Source: an uncultured Micrococcales bacterium
Lineage (GTDB): Bacteria > Actinomycetota > Actinomycetes > Actinomycetales > Microbacteriaceae
Direction of reading: 5' to 3'
Assembly: GCA_913062975.1 (NCBI GenBank)
Contig: CAJXZO010000006.1
Span: forward strand, 1-49,309
DNA: 49,309 bases
Position 1 is the stretch's first letter. Each line of letters starts with the position of its first letter. Below, one piece after another: positions 6,512-14,606 of this stretch. The position numbers and the translations under genes are program-made. The notes under the pieces were generated by a model. It searched no databases, was not told the DNA's origin, and was given only the letters and a program-made list of their open reading frames with translations.

Positions 6512-9475
6512 TTATTGTCTTGTATAAGCAGCTCTCCAGATCCGCTCACCATCCTGATAAATCTCTAGGGCGTTCTTGCCTGGCTGAAGATCAACTGTTC
6601 TGACAAGGTAGCTTGTTCCAGCCATGGGGCCTTCAGTAATTGTTCTTAGCTTTGGATCAGAGCTATCTTCAGCTCTGATCCAGGCTATTTCTTGGCCGTT
6701 TACGAAGAATTGAACTTTGCCTTGGCCCTGAGGGTTTTTGAAATACATCTTGACTTGATTGTCCGAGATCTTTGTTGTCCAAGGATTTGACTCAATCTCT
6801 GAAGAGAGAACTCCTGATATGACGAGAGGTTCTGAGTAGCTAATTAGACCCGCTGGACTTTCAAAACTAAGTTCATACTCCCCCGGATCTAAGTCGGCAG
6901 GAATACTGAATTCGATTTTGCCAAAGCTGATGCTTATTGTTTCCGAAGGTTCGTTATCCATTAGTACCTTTGTCACCTGATCCAGGTTGGAGCCATTGAT
7001 ATTAACCGTCTGGCCAGGCATCAGCTCATTGGCGCTGTCTATTGATGTAACAACAGGGCCTTGGAACGGAGTCGGCGCTGAGAAGGTGGGAACGTAAGCT
7101 GCAACTTGCACTTCGACTGGGCCCAGGTCCACTGCACGACCAACTACCCTCTTTGCTCCACGCTTATCGAATTCGAGATCTTGCCCCTCCGAGGGTTGTT
7201 TGAAGCTGGGGTCTCCGGCGTCAACAACAGGTGATGAAGGTTTCGGCAGCATAGTCGGCACAGGACCACCGTTATCCGATAGGGGAGCCAACAAAGGGTC
7301 CCCGAAAACTAAGTTGGAAGAATAAGAACTTTCATTGTTCGACAATTGATAGGAGGTCGCCGATGAAAGCAGGACATGACTTATTGAGTCAGGATAAGTT
7401 TCATCTGAACTGCCGATCAGTGATGCCCCGAGATCAGCCTCATTCTCGTATGAGTCGATGTTCCCGAAAAATATCGAGTCACTAACGCTCTTTCCAAATC
7501 CACCAACAGCAGCAGATTCCGAAAAATCAGCACCTGACTTTGTGGTGCGATTCTGAACAAACGTTGAAAACCTAATTGTCTTGTTGCTTCCAAAAATGGC
7601 ACTGAATTTATACGACGAGTTATCAAAGAAAGTCGAAGACATAAAACTCGAGGTCGTCGACCCTCCTCCTGGTGCGTGAATAGCTCCGCCCGATGAATTC
7701 GCCGAATTGGTGGCGAATGTTGAGTTGGTCACCGTTCGGGGGGAGTAGCCACCTCCAGACATATGGATAGCTCCACCTGAGTAAGTTTGCGCAATATTGG
7801 TGGCGAACGTGGAGTTGGTCACCGTTCGGGGGGAGTAGCCACCTCCAGGCATAAATATGGCTCCGCCTGAGTAGTGCGCCGAGTTGGAAGTAAATGAAGA
7901 GTGAGTCACCGTTCGAGGGGAGTGGGTACCTCCAGGCATAAATATGGCTCCGCCTGAGTAAGTTTGCGCAATATTGGAGGTGAATGTGGAGTTGGTCACC
8001 TTTGAAGGGGAGTAGCCACCTCCAGACATATGGATAGCTCCGCCTGAGTAGTGTGCCGAGTTGGAAGTAAATGAAGAGTCAGTCACCGTTCGAGGGGAGT
8101 AGCTTCCTCCAGGCATGTGAATAGCTCCACCACTCCCACTCACGGATGAGTTGGAGGTGAATGTTGAGTTGGTCACCGCTCGAGGGGAGTAGCCACCTCC
8201 AGACATATGGATAGCTCCGCCTGAGTATTGGGCCGAATTGGAGGTGAATGTTGAATTTGCCACGGTGCGGGACACATAGTAACCTCCCGGCATGTGAATG
8301 GCTCCGCCGCCATAATCAGTTGTCGAGTTTAATGTGAAAGTCGAATTCAGAATCGATTTCTGGGAGTACTCGCCACTTGGAATATAGATTGCACCACCAC
8401 TGCCGACTGCTACGTTCTGGACAAACAAAGAGTCAGTCACTGTTATGTATTCGGTTGACCCGACCCCACGCGAAAGCTCGTTGTCGAAGTAGGTGTTTCC
8501 ACGCATGTGGATTGCACCTCCGCTACCTGCGGCCGAATTTTGCGCAAAAGATGAGGAGGCGACTTCAAGCGTCTTTACGGAGTAATCGTAGCCGGGCGCA
8601 AAAATTGCCCCTCCATCGTAATTTGAACTATTTGAAGAGAACTCAGAATTGGATATCCGAATCTCGCTGACATGGTAGGTGCTGCCGATTGTGAAGGCTA
8701 ACGCTCCGCCATAACCCGCCGTGTTTCCTGTCGAGACGTATACCCCTGGGGAGGATTCGTATCTTGCTCCGAAAACAGCATTTTCCACGCTCACTTTCGC
8801 ATGTCTGTGGGCCTTGACCGCTATGGCACCACCATTGCCGTCTGTGTCGGTTGAATTGCTGTGAAACTCCGAATTCTCAATCTGTATATTCGCATAATTT
8901 TCGCCTGAAGCGTTGTTTGGTTCAAAAACACCTATCGCTCCCCCGTTTCCGTATACGTAGTTATTTATGAAGTCAGAACCACTGATTGTGAGCGTGTTTA
9001 GCCCTGTTGAATAAACCGCACCTCCCAGCTCTGGACTTCCAGCGGTAGTAATGGAGTTTTGGATAACTAGATCCTTGAGGTGCAGATCTGCAGAGGTTTC
9101 AAAAACTCTTCCGTTTCGGGCTGTTGCTAAGTCGCGACCACCATCAATGACTACCCTTTCACCGTTTCCTAAGTCGCCATCAATTGTTAGATTCGATGTA
9201 ATTTGGGTGAGATGGTCGCCATCAGTCAACTGGATTAACTTGTTTGCACTGTCTAAGTCAAAAGTAATGGTTTCAATAGATTTCGAAGCATCGTTAGCCT
9301 CGCCTATACAAGCATCCAAGGCGGCAAAGGTGTTCGTGGTCACCATGCAGGTGGTCGTTGATGCATATGCAGATGCCGGCCTCAGGTAACCTGAATAACC
9401 AATCAATGCACTGGAGGTTATCGCACCAAGAACCACTGCCTTCTTGCGTTTTTGCCTCATGAAGCTGCTTCCCAA
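6512..9475 (-). CDS. Secreted right-handed beta-helix repeat protein with TIG and shared C-terminal module
   Basis: Up to 987 residues. The TTG at 9475 has AAAGGGG seven bases upstream; the ATG at 9460 (982 residues) is the alternative. A signal peptide (RQKRKK, hydrophobic core, ASA-YA) is followed by a C-x(n)-C-IGEAND segment like the start of CSLREA-type beta-helix proteins. Residues ~130-640 are parallel beta-helix turns marked by SGGAI, with at least 11 GGAI turns. Eight successive units of 27-30 residues are close to identical (GGAIHMSGGGYSPRTV, NSTFTSNSA). Residues ~720-800 resemble the choice-of-anchor Q end of such proteins (DNGGPVPT...VVDAGD...DLGPVE). The linker PTFSAPTPFQGPVV, a TIG domain and the shared C-terminal module follow. 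An adhesin or glycan-binding role is inferred. Confidence 0.85.
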   Translation of the reverse strand: MGSSFMRQKRKKAVVLGAITSSALIGYSGYLRPASAYASTTTCMVTTNTFAALDACIGEANDASKSIETITFDLDSANKLIQLTDGDHLTQITSNLTIDGDLGNGERVVIDGGRDLATARNGRVFETSADLHLKDLVIQNSITTAGSPELGGAVYSTGLNTLTISGSDFINNYVYGNGGAIGVFEPNNASGENYANIQIENSEFHSNSTDTDGNGGAIAVKAHRHAKVSVENAVFGARYESSPGVYVSTGNTAGYGGALAFTIGSTYHVSEIRISNSEFSSNSSNYDGGAIFAPGYDYSVKTLEVASSSFAQNSAAGSGGAIHMRGNTYFDNELSRGVGSTEYITVTDSLFVQNVAVGSGGAIYIPSGEYSQKSILNSTFTLNSTTDYGGGAIHMPGGYYVSRTVANSTFTSNSAQYSGGAIHMSGGGYSPRAVTNSTFTSNSSVSGSGGAIHMPGGSYSPRTVTDSSFTSNSAHYSGGAIHMSGGGYSPSKVTNSTFTSNIAQTYSGGAIFMPGGTHSPRTVTHSSFTSNSAHYSGGAIFMPGGGYSPRTVTNSTFATNIAQTYSGGAIHMSGGGYSPRTVTNSTFATNSANSSGGAIHAPGGGSTTSSFMSSTFFDNSSYKFSAIFGSNKTIRFSTFVQNRTTKSGADFSESAAVGGFGKSVSDSIFFGNIDSYENEADLGASLIGSSDETYPDSISHVLLSSATSYQLSNNESSYSSNLVFGDPLLAPLSDNGGPVPTMLPKPSSPVVDAGDPSFKQPSEGQDLEFDKRGAKRVVGRAVDLGPVEVQVAAYVPTFSAPTPFQGPVVTSIDSANELMPGQTVNINGSNLDQVTKVLMDNEPSETISISFGKIEFSIPADLDPGEYELSFESPAGLISYSEPLVISGVLSSEIESNPWTTKISDNQVKMYFKNPQGQGKVQFFVNGQEIAWIRAEDSSDPKLRTITEGPMAGTSYLVRTVDLQPGKNALEIYQDGERIWRAAYTRQ
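6519..6739 (-). repeat. Near-identical C-terminal module DNA, copy C
   Basis: Third copy of the ~220-bp repeat coding the C-terminal module. It is nearly identical to copy B and close to copy A. Confidence 0.85.
7668..8320 (-). repeat. Tandem coding repeats, about 81-90 bp units
   Basis: About eight tandem units inside the beta-helix gene. Each contains a version of GGGGAGTAGCCACCTCC, then ATA-GCTCC(G/A)CC, on the plus strand. Units are in frame and keep the 27-30 residue coil period. Some pairs are nearly identical over tens of bases, so copy number could change by slippage or recombination. Confidence 0.8.
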
Positions 9476-9634
9476 ACCAACACCCCTTTCATAAGATAAA
9501 TTGCGTCAGCCGAGATGAAATGCGCCCCATTTAGCAAATACGACTGATGCGGGTTCGAACCTTAAAACCTGTTTCAAATTTTATATATGGTTTTTTCCTG
9601 TTGGATCTGCGAAATTGTGAAAAACCATTAAGCG

Positions 9635-9648
9635 TAGGGTTATCCCCA
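9635..9648. promoter_or_regulatory. Palindromic operator, copy 4 (TAGGGTTATCCCCA), divergent
   Basis: Lies between the beta-helix gene (about 160 bp upstream of its start) and the response regulator gene (about 70-95 bp upstream of its possible starts). It could control either or both. One mismatch from a perfect TAGGG/CCCTA palindrome. Confidence 0.6.
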
Positions 9649-9715
9649 CACAATTCTCCAAAGCAGCATTCTTTTGGTCAAAGATTAAGTCTTCGCCCGC
9701 AAGCTTGTGGGCATA

Positions 9716-10357
9716 ATGACAGCCATGAAGATGCGGATTGGGATATGTGAGGATGACCCGTTTACCTTGGCAACCCTGGATGCCTCTTTGGTTGCCAAAG
9801 AGGTGGAAGTGGTTTTCGCTGAGACCAGTGCGCCGAATGCTTTGGAAAAATTTAGTGAGCTCACACCTCACGCTGTTTTGATTGATCTTCATTTAGGCAG
9901 TGGTCCGACAGGACTTGACCTAGCTAAGTCTCTTAGAGGAATTTCACCCTCTGTCGGCTTGGTGTTTCTAACTTCTTTTGAATCACCAAGGTTATTAGAC
10001 AGAAACTTTGAAGAGCTTCCAGCGGGTTCGCAGTATTTGAATAAGCAAGAACTTGCAAGCGTTGATCAGATTCTGCATGCCTTGCAAAACTCAGTTTCTA
10101 AAAACCGTAAGAGCACCTTTGTTGAAAGCTCCGATGTTGCAGGACTTACCAACAGGCAGTTGGAGGTTTTAGAAATGATAGCCAATGGCAAATCCAATCA
10201 GCAGATTGCCAAGCAGTTGGCGCTTTCAGCCAAAGCGGTTGAGGGAATCAGTCTTAGAATTGCCAAAAGACTGGGCACCAAAAATGACCAGTCGGGGAAC
10301 CAGAGAATTCAAATGGCGAAGGCTTATCTGAGGAGCATCGGGAGATTTGACAATTGA
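9716..10357 (+). CDS. NarL/FixJ-type response regulator
   Basis: About 213 residues. A receiver domain has the acidic pair ED-D near residues 12-14, the phosphoacceptor Asp57 (VLIDLHLG) and the conserved Lys110 (YLNK). A LuxR-type helix-turn-helix occupies residues ~142-200 (LTNRQLEVLEMIANGKSNQQIAKQL). No strong ribosome site is visible. GTG 9707, ATG 9716, ATG 9725 and ATG 9731 are all possible starts, and the last gives the most standard N-terminus (MRIGICEDD). The gene overlaps the histidine kinase gene by 11 bp, so the two form a two-component pair. A TAGGGTTATCCCCA palindrome upstream suggests self-regulation together with the divergent surface-protein gene. Confidence 0.92.
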   Translation: MTAMKMRIGICEDDPFTLATLDASLVAKEVEVVFAETSAPNALEKFSELTPHAVLIDLHLGSGPTGLDLAKSLRGISPSVGLVFLTSFESPRLLDRNFEELPAGSQYLNKQELASVDQILHALQNSVSKNRKSTFVESSDVAGLTNRQLEVLEMIANGKSNQQIAKQLALSAKAVEGISLRIAKRLGTKNDQSGNQRIQMAKAYLRSIGRFDN

Positions 10358-11981
10358 CTCGAAGGCAGGGTTATCAAGTTTTCAAGACTTGATATCAAAG
10401 CTTGGCTCGCAGTCTTTTCTTAGTCCAAAATTTCTCGCCGTGCTGGTGGTTCCATCGGCATTTATCTTCTCAGTCACCCTTGGTGAGGTTGATACTGCTA
10501 ATGACTATTGGTTCTGGGTGGTTGCCAATCTTTTTTCAATCTCTGTAATTGCGCTGATTGTTTTTGTAATCAAGGTGCTCTGGATTAGATTTGCCGAGAA
10601 TTTCATCTTTCCCCTTTTGTCGGTCGTCGCCATTTCCGCCTCCCTTGGAGCATTCAAAGGTTGGCTAACGGCAATTGCCGTGATCGAACTATCCTCAGGC
10701 AGGTTGTTGCTTTCGGGAACATCGGAAAACCTTATTGGTGGATCTATTGCTGGTCTGGTTGGCTTCATTTCAGCCTCAGCGGCTACCTATCTGTTTTCTA
10801 GATTCAAAAAAGAGCGCAACCTATTGGTGACAGCAAGAGTATTTGACCAGCTGAATCAAAAAAACTCTCTCGAGCAAAAGCAGTTGGTTGCCCTGAAACA
10901 ACGAATCGTTGAGTTCATTGAAAAGCTTCGGGATGATGAAAAATTAGCACCGGGTATGGAGTTGAGTTTTATCAGGCAATTGGTTGATGAAACCATCAGA
11001 CCACTGGCAGGGTCAATGTTCAGCCAAATTGAGAGCCGTTATTCGTCATTTGCCTTGCGGGAGTTGTTTGTGAAGGCAATCAAATCACCTCCCTCAGCAG
11101 TTCTTTTGGCATCGGTTTATTTGCTAGCTCTTCCAAGTCAGATTGCCTTTGCAGGATTCTGGCTGGGGATTTTCAACTGTCTCAGTGTCTCTGTAGTGGT
11201 GTTTGTAATTGCGAAGGTTGTCGGTTGGGTTTTCGGAGATGAAAGCTTCATTGGCTTTGGGTTAGTTATCGGACTCAGTACTCTCGCTGGGGTGGTTTTG
11301 AATGCATGGCAGGGTGTTGTCAATGTTGAGGGTGGGTTTATCTGGGCGGCAATAATCAGTGTGCTGTTTTTATTTGCCAACAGTTCAATTGTTTTCTCCA
11401 TGGCAAAAATTGCCTATAACGAAGCTCGAGCCAACAGAGCAGAAATCACTGAATTACGAGAAGAGCTGCAGATCAACTCCCTCGCGCTTTTAGCAAAGCA
11501 GCGAAGAGAGATAGCCAACCAGCTACATGGAGAAGTTCAGTCAAGGCTTATGAGTTTGGTTATCAAAGAAGAGGCTGGGGCCAAGATTGACAAGCAGTTG
11601 GCAATCAATGAACTCTCACAAATTGCCAACCTTTTGGATTCAGCTCCCAAATCCTCAAAGTCTCTGGCTGAATCAATTGATGACACCATTGCCAAATGGA
11701 GAGGTTTTGCCGAGGTTGAAGTAGTTGGTCTAGATCAGGCACCTGAGAGCCCAGTAGTTGCCGAAATCATTGACGAGGCTGTCTATAACGCATTCCGCCA
11801 CGGCAGAGCCAATCGGGTAATCATCAGTTTTCAGAGCAATCAGTTGGTTATAGCCGATAACGGCATTGGACCAACCAATGGATCCCCAGGCATAGGAACC
11901 CAGGTTTTGAACTCGGAGACCAAAGACTGGAAATTACTCCCCGGCGAAGACGGAGGTAGCGAGCTACGAATAGCTCTCTGA
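10347..11981 (+). CDS. Membrane sensor histidine kinase, DesK/LiaS-like (HisKA_3-type)
   Basis: 544 residues, TTG start overlapping the response regulator by 11 bp with GGGAG just before it. Hydrophobic segments lie around residues 30-45, 54-80, 87-112 and 128-150, then a soluble stretch of ~90 residues, then a second group at ~250-350. The phosphorylation helix has His394 (RREIANQLHGEVQSRL). The HATPase_c domain at ~470-544 has an N box (EAVYNAFRHG) and a G1 box (ADNGIG, 503-508). The dimerisation and ATPase parts are short, as in kinases that pair with NarL-type regulators. No periplasmic sensor domain is evident, so the signal is probably membrane-borne. It ends 3 bp from the convergent ABC-F gene. 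Confidence 0.88.
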   Translation: MTIDSKAGLSSFQDLISKLGSQSFLSPKFLAVLVVPSAFIFSVTLGEVDTANDYWFWVVANLFSISVIALIVFVIKVLWIRFAENFIFPLLSVVAISASLGAFKGWLTAIAVIELSSGRLLLSGTSENLIGGSIAGLVGFISASAATYLFSRFKKERNLLVTARVFDQLNQKNSLEQKQLVALKQRIVEFIEKLRDDEKLAPGMELSFIRQLVDETIRPLAGSMFSQIESRYSSFALRELFVKAIKSPPSAVLLASVYLLALPSQIAFAGFWLGIFNCLSVSVVVFVIAKVVGWVFGDESFIGFGLVIGLSTLAGVVLNAWQGVVNVEGGFIWAAIISVLFLFANSSIVFSMAKIAYNEARANRAEITELREELQINSLALLAKQRREIANQLHGEVQSRLMSLVIKEEAGAKIDKQLAINELSQIANLLDSAPKSSKSLAESIDDTIAKWRGFAEVEVVGLDQAPESPVVAEIIDEAVYNAFRHGRANRVIISFQSNQLVIADNGIGPTNGSPGIGTQVLNSETKDWKLLPGEDGGSELRIAL

Positions 11982-11984
11982 ACC

Positions 11985-13583
11985 CTAGCTGAGCGATATG
12001 AGTTCCTCATAGCCAGCGTTCCAATGATCCTCATCACCATCAGGGAGAATTAGCACCCTCTCTGGATTTAGCGCTGTTACAGCTCCAACATCGTGGCTGA
12101 CTAGAACAACAGCTCCCGTGAAAGTGGTGAGCGCATTGAGAATTTCTAACCTGCTTGCTGGGTCTAAGTTGTTAGTTGGTTCATCGAGAAGCAATACATT
12201 CGCGCCACTGACCACAAGACTTGCCAAGGCAAGTCTCGTTTTCTCGCCACCTGATAAAACACCCGCTGGTTTATCGACATCGTCCCCTGTGAACAGGAAT
12301 GAACCCAGGACTTTTCGGGCATCTGTCTCGTTCAGTTGCGGTGCCGAATACTGCATGTTCTGCAGCACTGTTTTATTCACATCCAGTGTCTCGTGCTCTT
12401 GGGCGAAGTAGCCGATTTTTAGCCCATGCCCTGGTTCCAACAATCCAGTGTCTGGGGTTTCTTCGCCTGCCAGGATTCGAAGCAGGGTTGTTTTTCCTGC
12501 ACCGTTGAGACCAATCACAACCACCTTGCTTCCCTTGTCGATTGCAAGGTCAACTGCAGTGAAGATCTCCAAGGAGCCGAATGACTTGGAAAGATCACTT
12601 GCCATCAGGGGAGTTTTCCCACAAGGAGCAGGGTCGGGGAATTTGATCTTGGCAACTCTGTCTTGCTCTCTGACTTCCTCAAGACCTTCTAACATCTTGT
12701 CTGCTCGCTTGCGCATCTGCTGAGCACTGGAGGCTTTGGAGGCTTTTGCGCCAAATCGATCTGCTTGTTTCTGCAAAACACTGGCTTTTTGTTCAGCGAT
12801 TTGGCGCTCACGCTTGCGACGCTGTTCGTCTTGTTCACGTTGTTTGAGGTATTGCTTCCAACCCATGTTGTAGACATCGATTACCTGCCTATTGGCATCC
12901 AGGTAGAAAACTTTATTGACAGTATCTTCAACCAGATCAACATCGTGAGAGATGACAATCAACCCACCCGGGTAGTTTTTCAAAAATTGTCTCAGCCAAA
13001 CAACTCGGTCAACATCCAGGTGGTTGGTTGGCTCATCCAGAAGCAGGGTTTCAGCACCAGAGAACAATATTGTTGCAAGCTCAACGCGGCGACGTTGACC
13101 ACCAGAGAGAGTTTTCAACTGCTGGCTGAGGGTTCTTTGTTCAATGCCCAGGTTTGAAGCAATCGAGGCAGCCTCTGCCTCTGCTGAATAACCCCCGGCT
13201 GCCTCGAATTGCTCCTGAAGCCTTGAGTATTTCTTCATGGCCGCTTCGTGGATTGCGGGGTTTTCGCTTGCCATGTCCTCGCTTGCCTGATTAAGTCTTT
13301 CAACAATGTCGCCCAGGCCCCTGGCATTCAAGATCCTGGTTATGGCTAATTGTTCTGGGTTTTCAGCCCTTGGGTCCTGCGGGAGATAACCAATGTCTCC
13401 AGAGTTGAAAACCTTGCCAGCTGTTGGTTGAGCCTCACCCGCTAGAACTTTGGTCATGGTTGTCTTGCCAGCACCGTTGCGACCAACAAGACCAATCTTG
13501 TCGCCTTTTTGAACCCTGAAGTTAACACCTGACATGAGTGTTCGGGCACCAATACGAATCTCCATGTCCTGCACTGATATCAA
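11985..13583 (-). CDS. ABC-F family ATPase (ribosome-associated type)
   Basis: 532 residues, two nucleotide-binding domains and no membrane segments. NBD1 has Walker A GRNGAGKTT (34-42), LSGGQ (159-163) and Walker B LLLDEPTNHLD (180-190). A charged linker at ~240-310 (many K, R, E, Q) is the P-site tRNA interaction region of ABC-F proteins. NBD2 has GLNGAGKTT (358-366), LSGGE (443-447) and LLLDEPTNNLD. ABC-F proteins act in translation by relieving stalled ribosomes or protecting from antibiotics; they do not transport. The TTG start has GGAG six bases upstream; the ATG at 13565 is an alternative. A 10-bp perfect inverted repeat lies 35 bp upstream, which may matter for control. Confidence 0.92.
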   Translation of the reverse strand: MISVQDMEIRIGARTLMSGVNFRVQKGDKIGLVGRNGAGKTTMTKVLAGEAQPTAGKVFNSGDIGYLPQDPRAENPEQLAITRILNARGLGDIVERLNQASEDMASENPAIHEAAMKKYSRLQEQFEAAGGYSAEAEAASIASNLGIEQRTLSQQLKTLSGGQRRRVELATILFSGAETLLLDEPTNHLDVDRVVWLRQFLKNYPGGLIVISHDVDLVEDTVNKVFYLDANRQVIDVYNMGWKQYLKQREQDEQRRKRERQIAEQKASVLQKQADRFGAKASKASSAQQMRKRADKMLEGLEEVREQDRVAKIKFPDPAPCGKTPLMASDLSKSFGSLEIFTAVDLAIDKGSKVVVIGLNGAGKTTLLRILAGEETPDTGLLEPGHGLKIGYFAQEHETLDVNKTVLQNMQYSAPQLNETDARKVLGSFLFTGDDVDKPAGVLSGGEKTRLALASLVVSGANVLLLDEPTNNLDPASRLEILNALTTFTGAVVLVSHDVGAVTALNPERVLILPDGDEDHWNAGYEELISLS

Positions 13584-13617
13584 AAAGGCTCCAAAGAATT
13601 CGTAATCAAAGACTCAA

Positions 13618-13641
13618 GACTAATTGCTAACGCAATTAGTC
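13618..13641. promoter_or_regulatory. Inverted repeat GACTAATTGC-TAAC-GCAATTAGTC
   Basis: A perfect 10-bp inverted repeat with a 4-bp loop, 35 bp upstream of the ABC-F start and 112 bp upstream of the DUF1778 gene. There is no T-run on either side, so it is not a standard terminator. It could be an operator or a leader hairpin of the ABC-F mRNA. Confidence 0.5.
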
Positions 13642-13714
13642 ATCAATCTTTGTTATGCAGATCCTTGGATACAGGAAATCTTGATAGCGGTCTTCGACCC
13701 AAGATTTTAAATTC

Positions 13715-13735
13715 TGTACATACATTGTCTGCACA
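13715..13735. promoter_or_regulatory. Imperfect palindrome upstream of the DUF1778 antitoxin gene
   Basis: A 21-bp imperfect inverted repeat, TGTACATACA on the left and TGTCTGCACA on the right around a central T. It ends 17 bp before the ATG of the ribbon-helix-helix gene. Antitoxins of this fold usually repress their own promoters at such sites. Confidence 0.4.
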
Positions 13736-13752
13736 AGCGATAGGACTTAATC

Positions 13753-13920
13753 ATGACAAACTCAAGAATAAACATGAGGTTCTCTAAAGAAACCCACGAG
13801 GAACTTAAGGCCTCAGCAGGGTTGGCTCGGCGAGATTTGACAACTTTCATAATTACGGCAGCTCTCGAAAAAGCTGAGAGGGTGGTTGCAGAAAGCAGGC
13901 TGTCAAGAGGTAAAACTTGA
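13753..13920 (+). CDS. Small DUF1778/TacA-like ribbon-helix-helix antitoxin, orphan
   Basis: 55 residues starting MTNSRINMRFSKETHEELK. The pattern (RINMRFS beta strand, then KASAGLARRDLTTFIITAALEKAERVV) is that of the DUF1778 (TacA) antitoxins, which bind DNA as dimers and neutralise GNAT-acetyltransferase toxins. The family's C-terminal toxin-binding tail is usually longer (total ~80-95 residues), so this one is short. No acetyltransferase gene follows; the next 180 bp are non-coding and then psiE begins. It is therefore an orphan antitoxin or the remains of a TA pair. Confidence 0.65.
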   Translation: MTNSRINMRFSKETHEELKASAGLARRDLTTFIITAALEKAERVVAESRLSRGKT

Positions 13921-13950
13921 CCGAAAACCCTGTCTCTCCCACAACGACAA

Positions 13951-14015
13951 GTTCTATTTAGTTTTTCGCAGTTCCTAATTGACATTTACGACAGGTTCTA
14001 ATTTACAAATACGAC
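13951..14015. repeat. Three imperfect direct repeats upstream of the PsiE-like gene
   Basis: GTTC-led units begin at 13951, 13971 and 13995 (GTTCTATTTAG, GTTCCTAATTG, GTTCTAATTTAC). The second and third share a following TTTACGAC / AATACGAC. GTTC-led direct repeats recall actinobacterial PHO boxes, which would fit a phosphate-starvation gene. The spacing (20 and 24) is not the classical 11, so this is tentative. Confidence 0.35.
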
Positions 14016-14100
14016 GCTCTTGGCCATTCTTACTCATTTAGAAAGGTCTCCAAGATCAATCTCTGGGAAGAAAATCCATGGTTTATGACTTCTAACTCCA

Positions 14101-14580
14101 ATGGGGAAAGAAAAAGAAGTTAGTGCCAGAACCTTGGTGCCCTCGAAGGCCGCTGAGCTAATGGAAGAGATCTTCCACATAGTGCTGGGAGTGTTTTTAT
14201 TCGGCATTGCCGTCGTTGCACTGGTGTTCTCGGTAATAAGAGTTTTTACCACATCACCGTTTTTTCCAACCGGGATGATTCAGGCAATCAATGACATCTT
14301 GTTCATCATTATTATTTTGGAAATTCTAAGAACAGTAATGTCTCGCTACACCGATGGTGTTTTCCAGCTTCAGAACTTTTTGATTATCGGAATCATTGCT
14401 GCCGTAAGACACATCTTGACCGTTGGTGCCTACATGACTCTTTCTGAGAAAACCCAGGAGGACTTTGACAGAGCGGTTGTTGAGCTTGGGATAAGTTCAG
14501 CGATTGTGGTGTCCTTGGTGTTGGCCATATTTTTAGCAAAGCTTGCAGAATCACTACCTAAGCGCTCTGTGAAAACCTAG
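14101..14580 (+). CDS. psiE: PsiE-family (phosphate-starvation-inducible) membrane protein
   Basis: 159 residues with four hydrophobic helices (~24-48, ~59-76, ~90-110, ~130-150). It matches the PsiE family: EEIFHIVLGVFLFGIAVVAL at the first helix, a conserved ILFIIIILEILRT stretch, and an IIAAVRHIL segment. PsiE is a small inner-membrane protein induced by phosphate limitation in E. coli; its biochemical role is not known. An in-frame TGA 15 bp upstream fixes the ATG as the first possible start, but no good ribosome site is seen. It is followed after 26 bp by an ABC exporter, so the two could be co-transcribed. Confidence 0.8.
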   Translation: MGKEKEVSARTLVPSKAAELMEEIFHIVLGVFLFGIAVVALVFSVIRVFTTSPFFPTGMIQAINDILFIIIILEILRTVMSRYTDGVFQLQNFLIIGIIAAVRHILTVGAYMTLSEKTQEDFDRAVVELGISSAIVVSLVLAIFLAKLAESLPKRSVKT

Positions 14581-14606
14581 AGGTTTATCAGAAGTAGTCT
14601 TGGGGC

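Noticed and set aside
7668-8320. Regular ~85-bp repeats that look like a CRISPR or satellite array
   Set aside because: They are fully in frame inside the beta-helix gene, units vary in length by whole codons, and there are no unique spacers.
9552-9561. GGTTCGAACC palindrome upstream of the beta-helix gene as another copy of the surface-protein operator
   Set aside because: The half-site spacing differs (GG-N6-CC against GGG-N4-CCC), so it was not counted.
13707-13985. Minus-strand 92-residue frame over the DUF1778 gene
   Set aside because: It is antisense to a small gene with a clear ribbon-helix-helix pattern and has no family features of its own.
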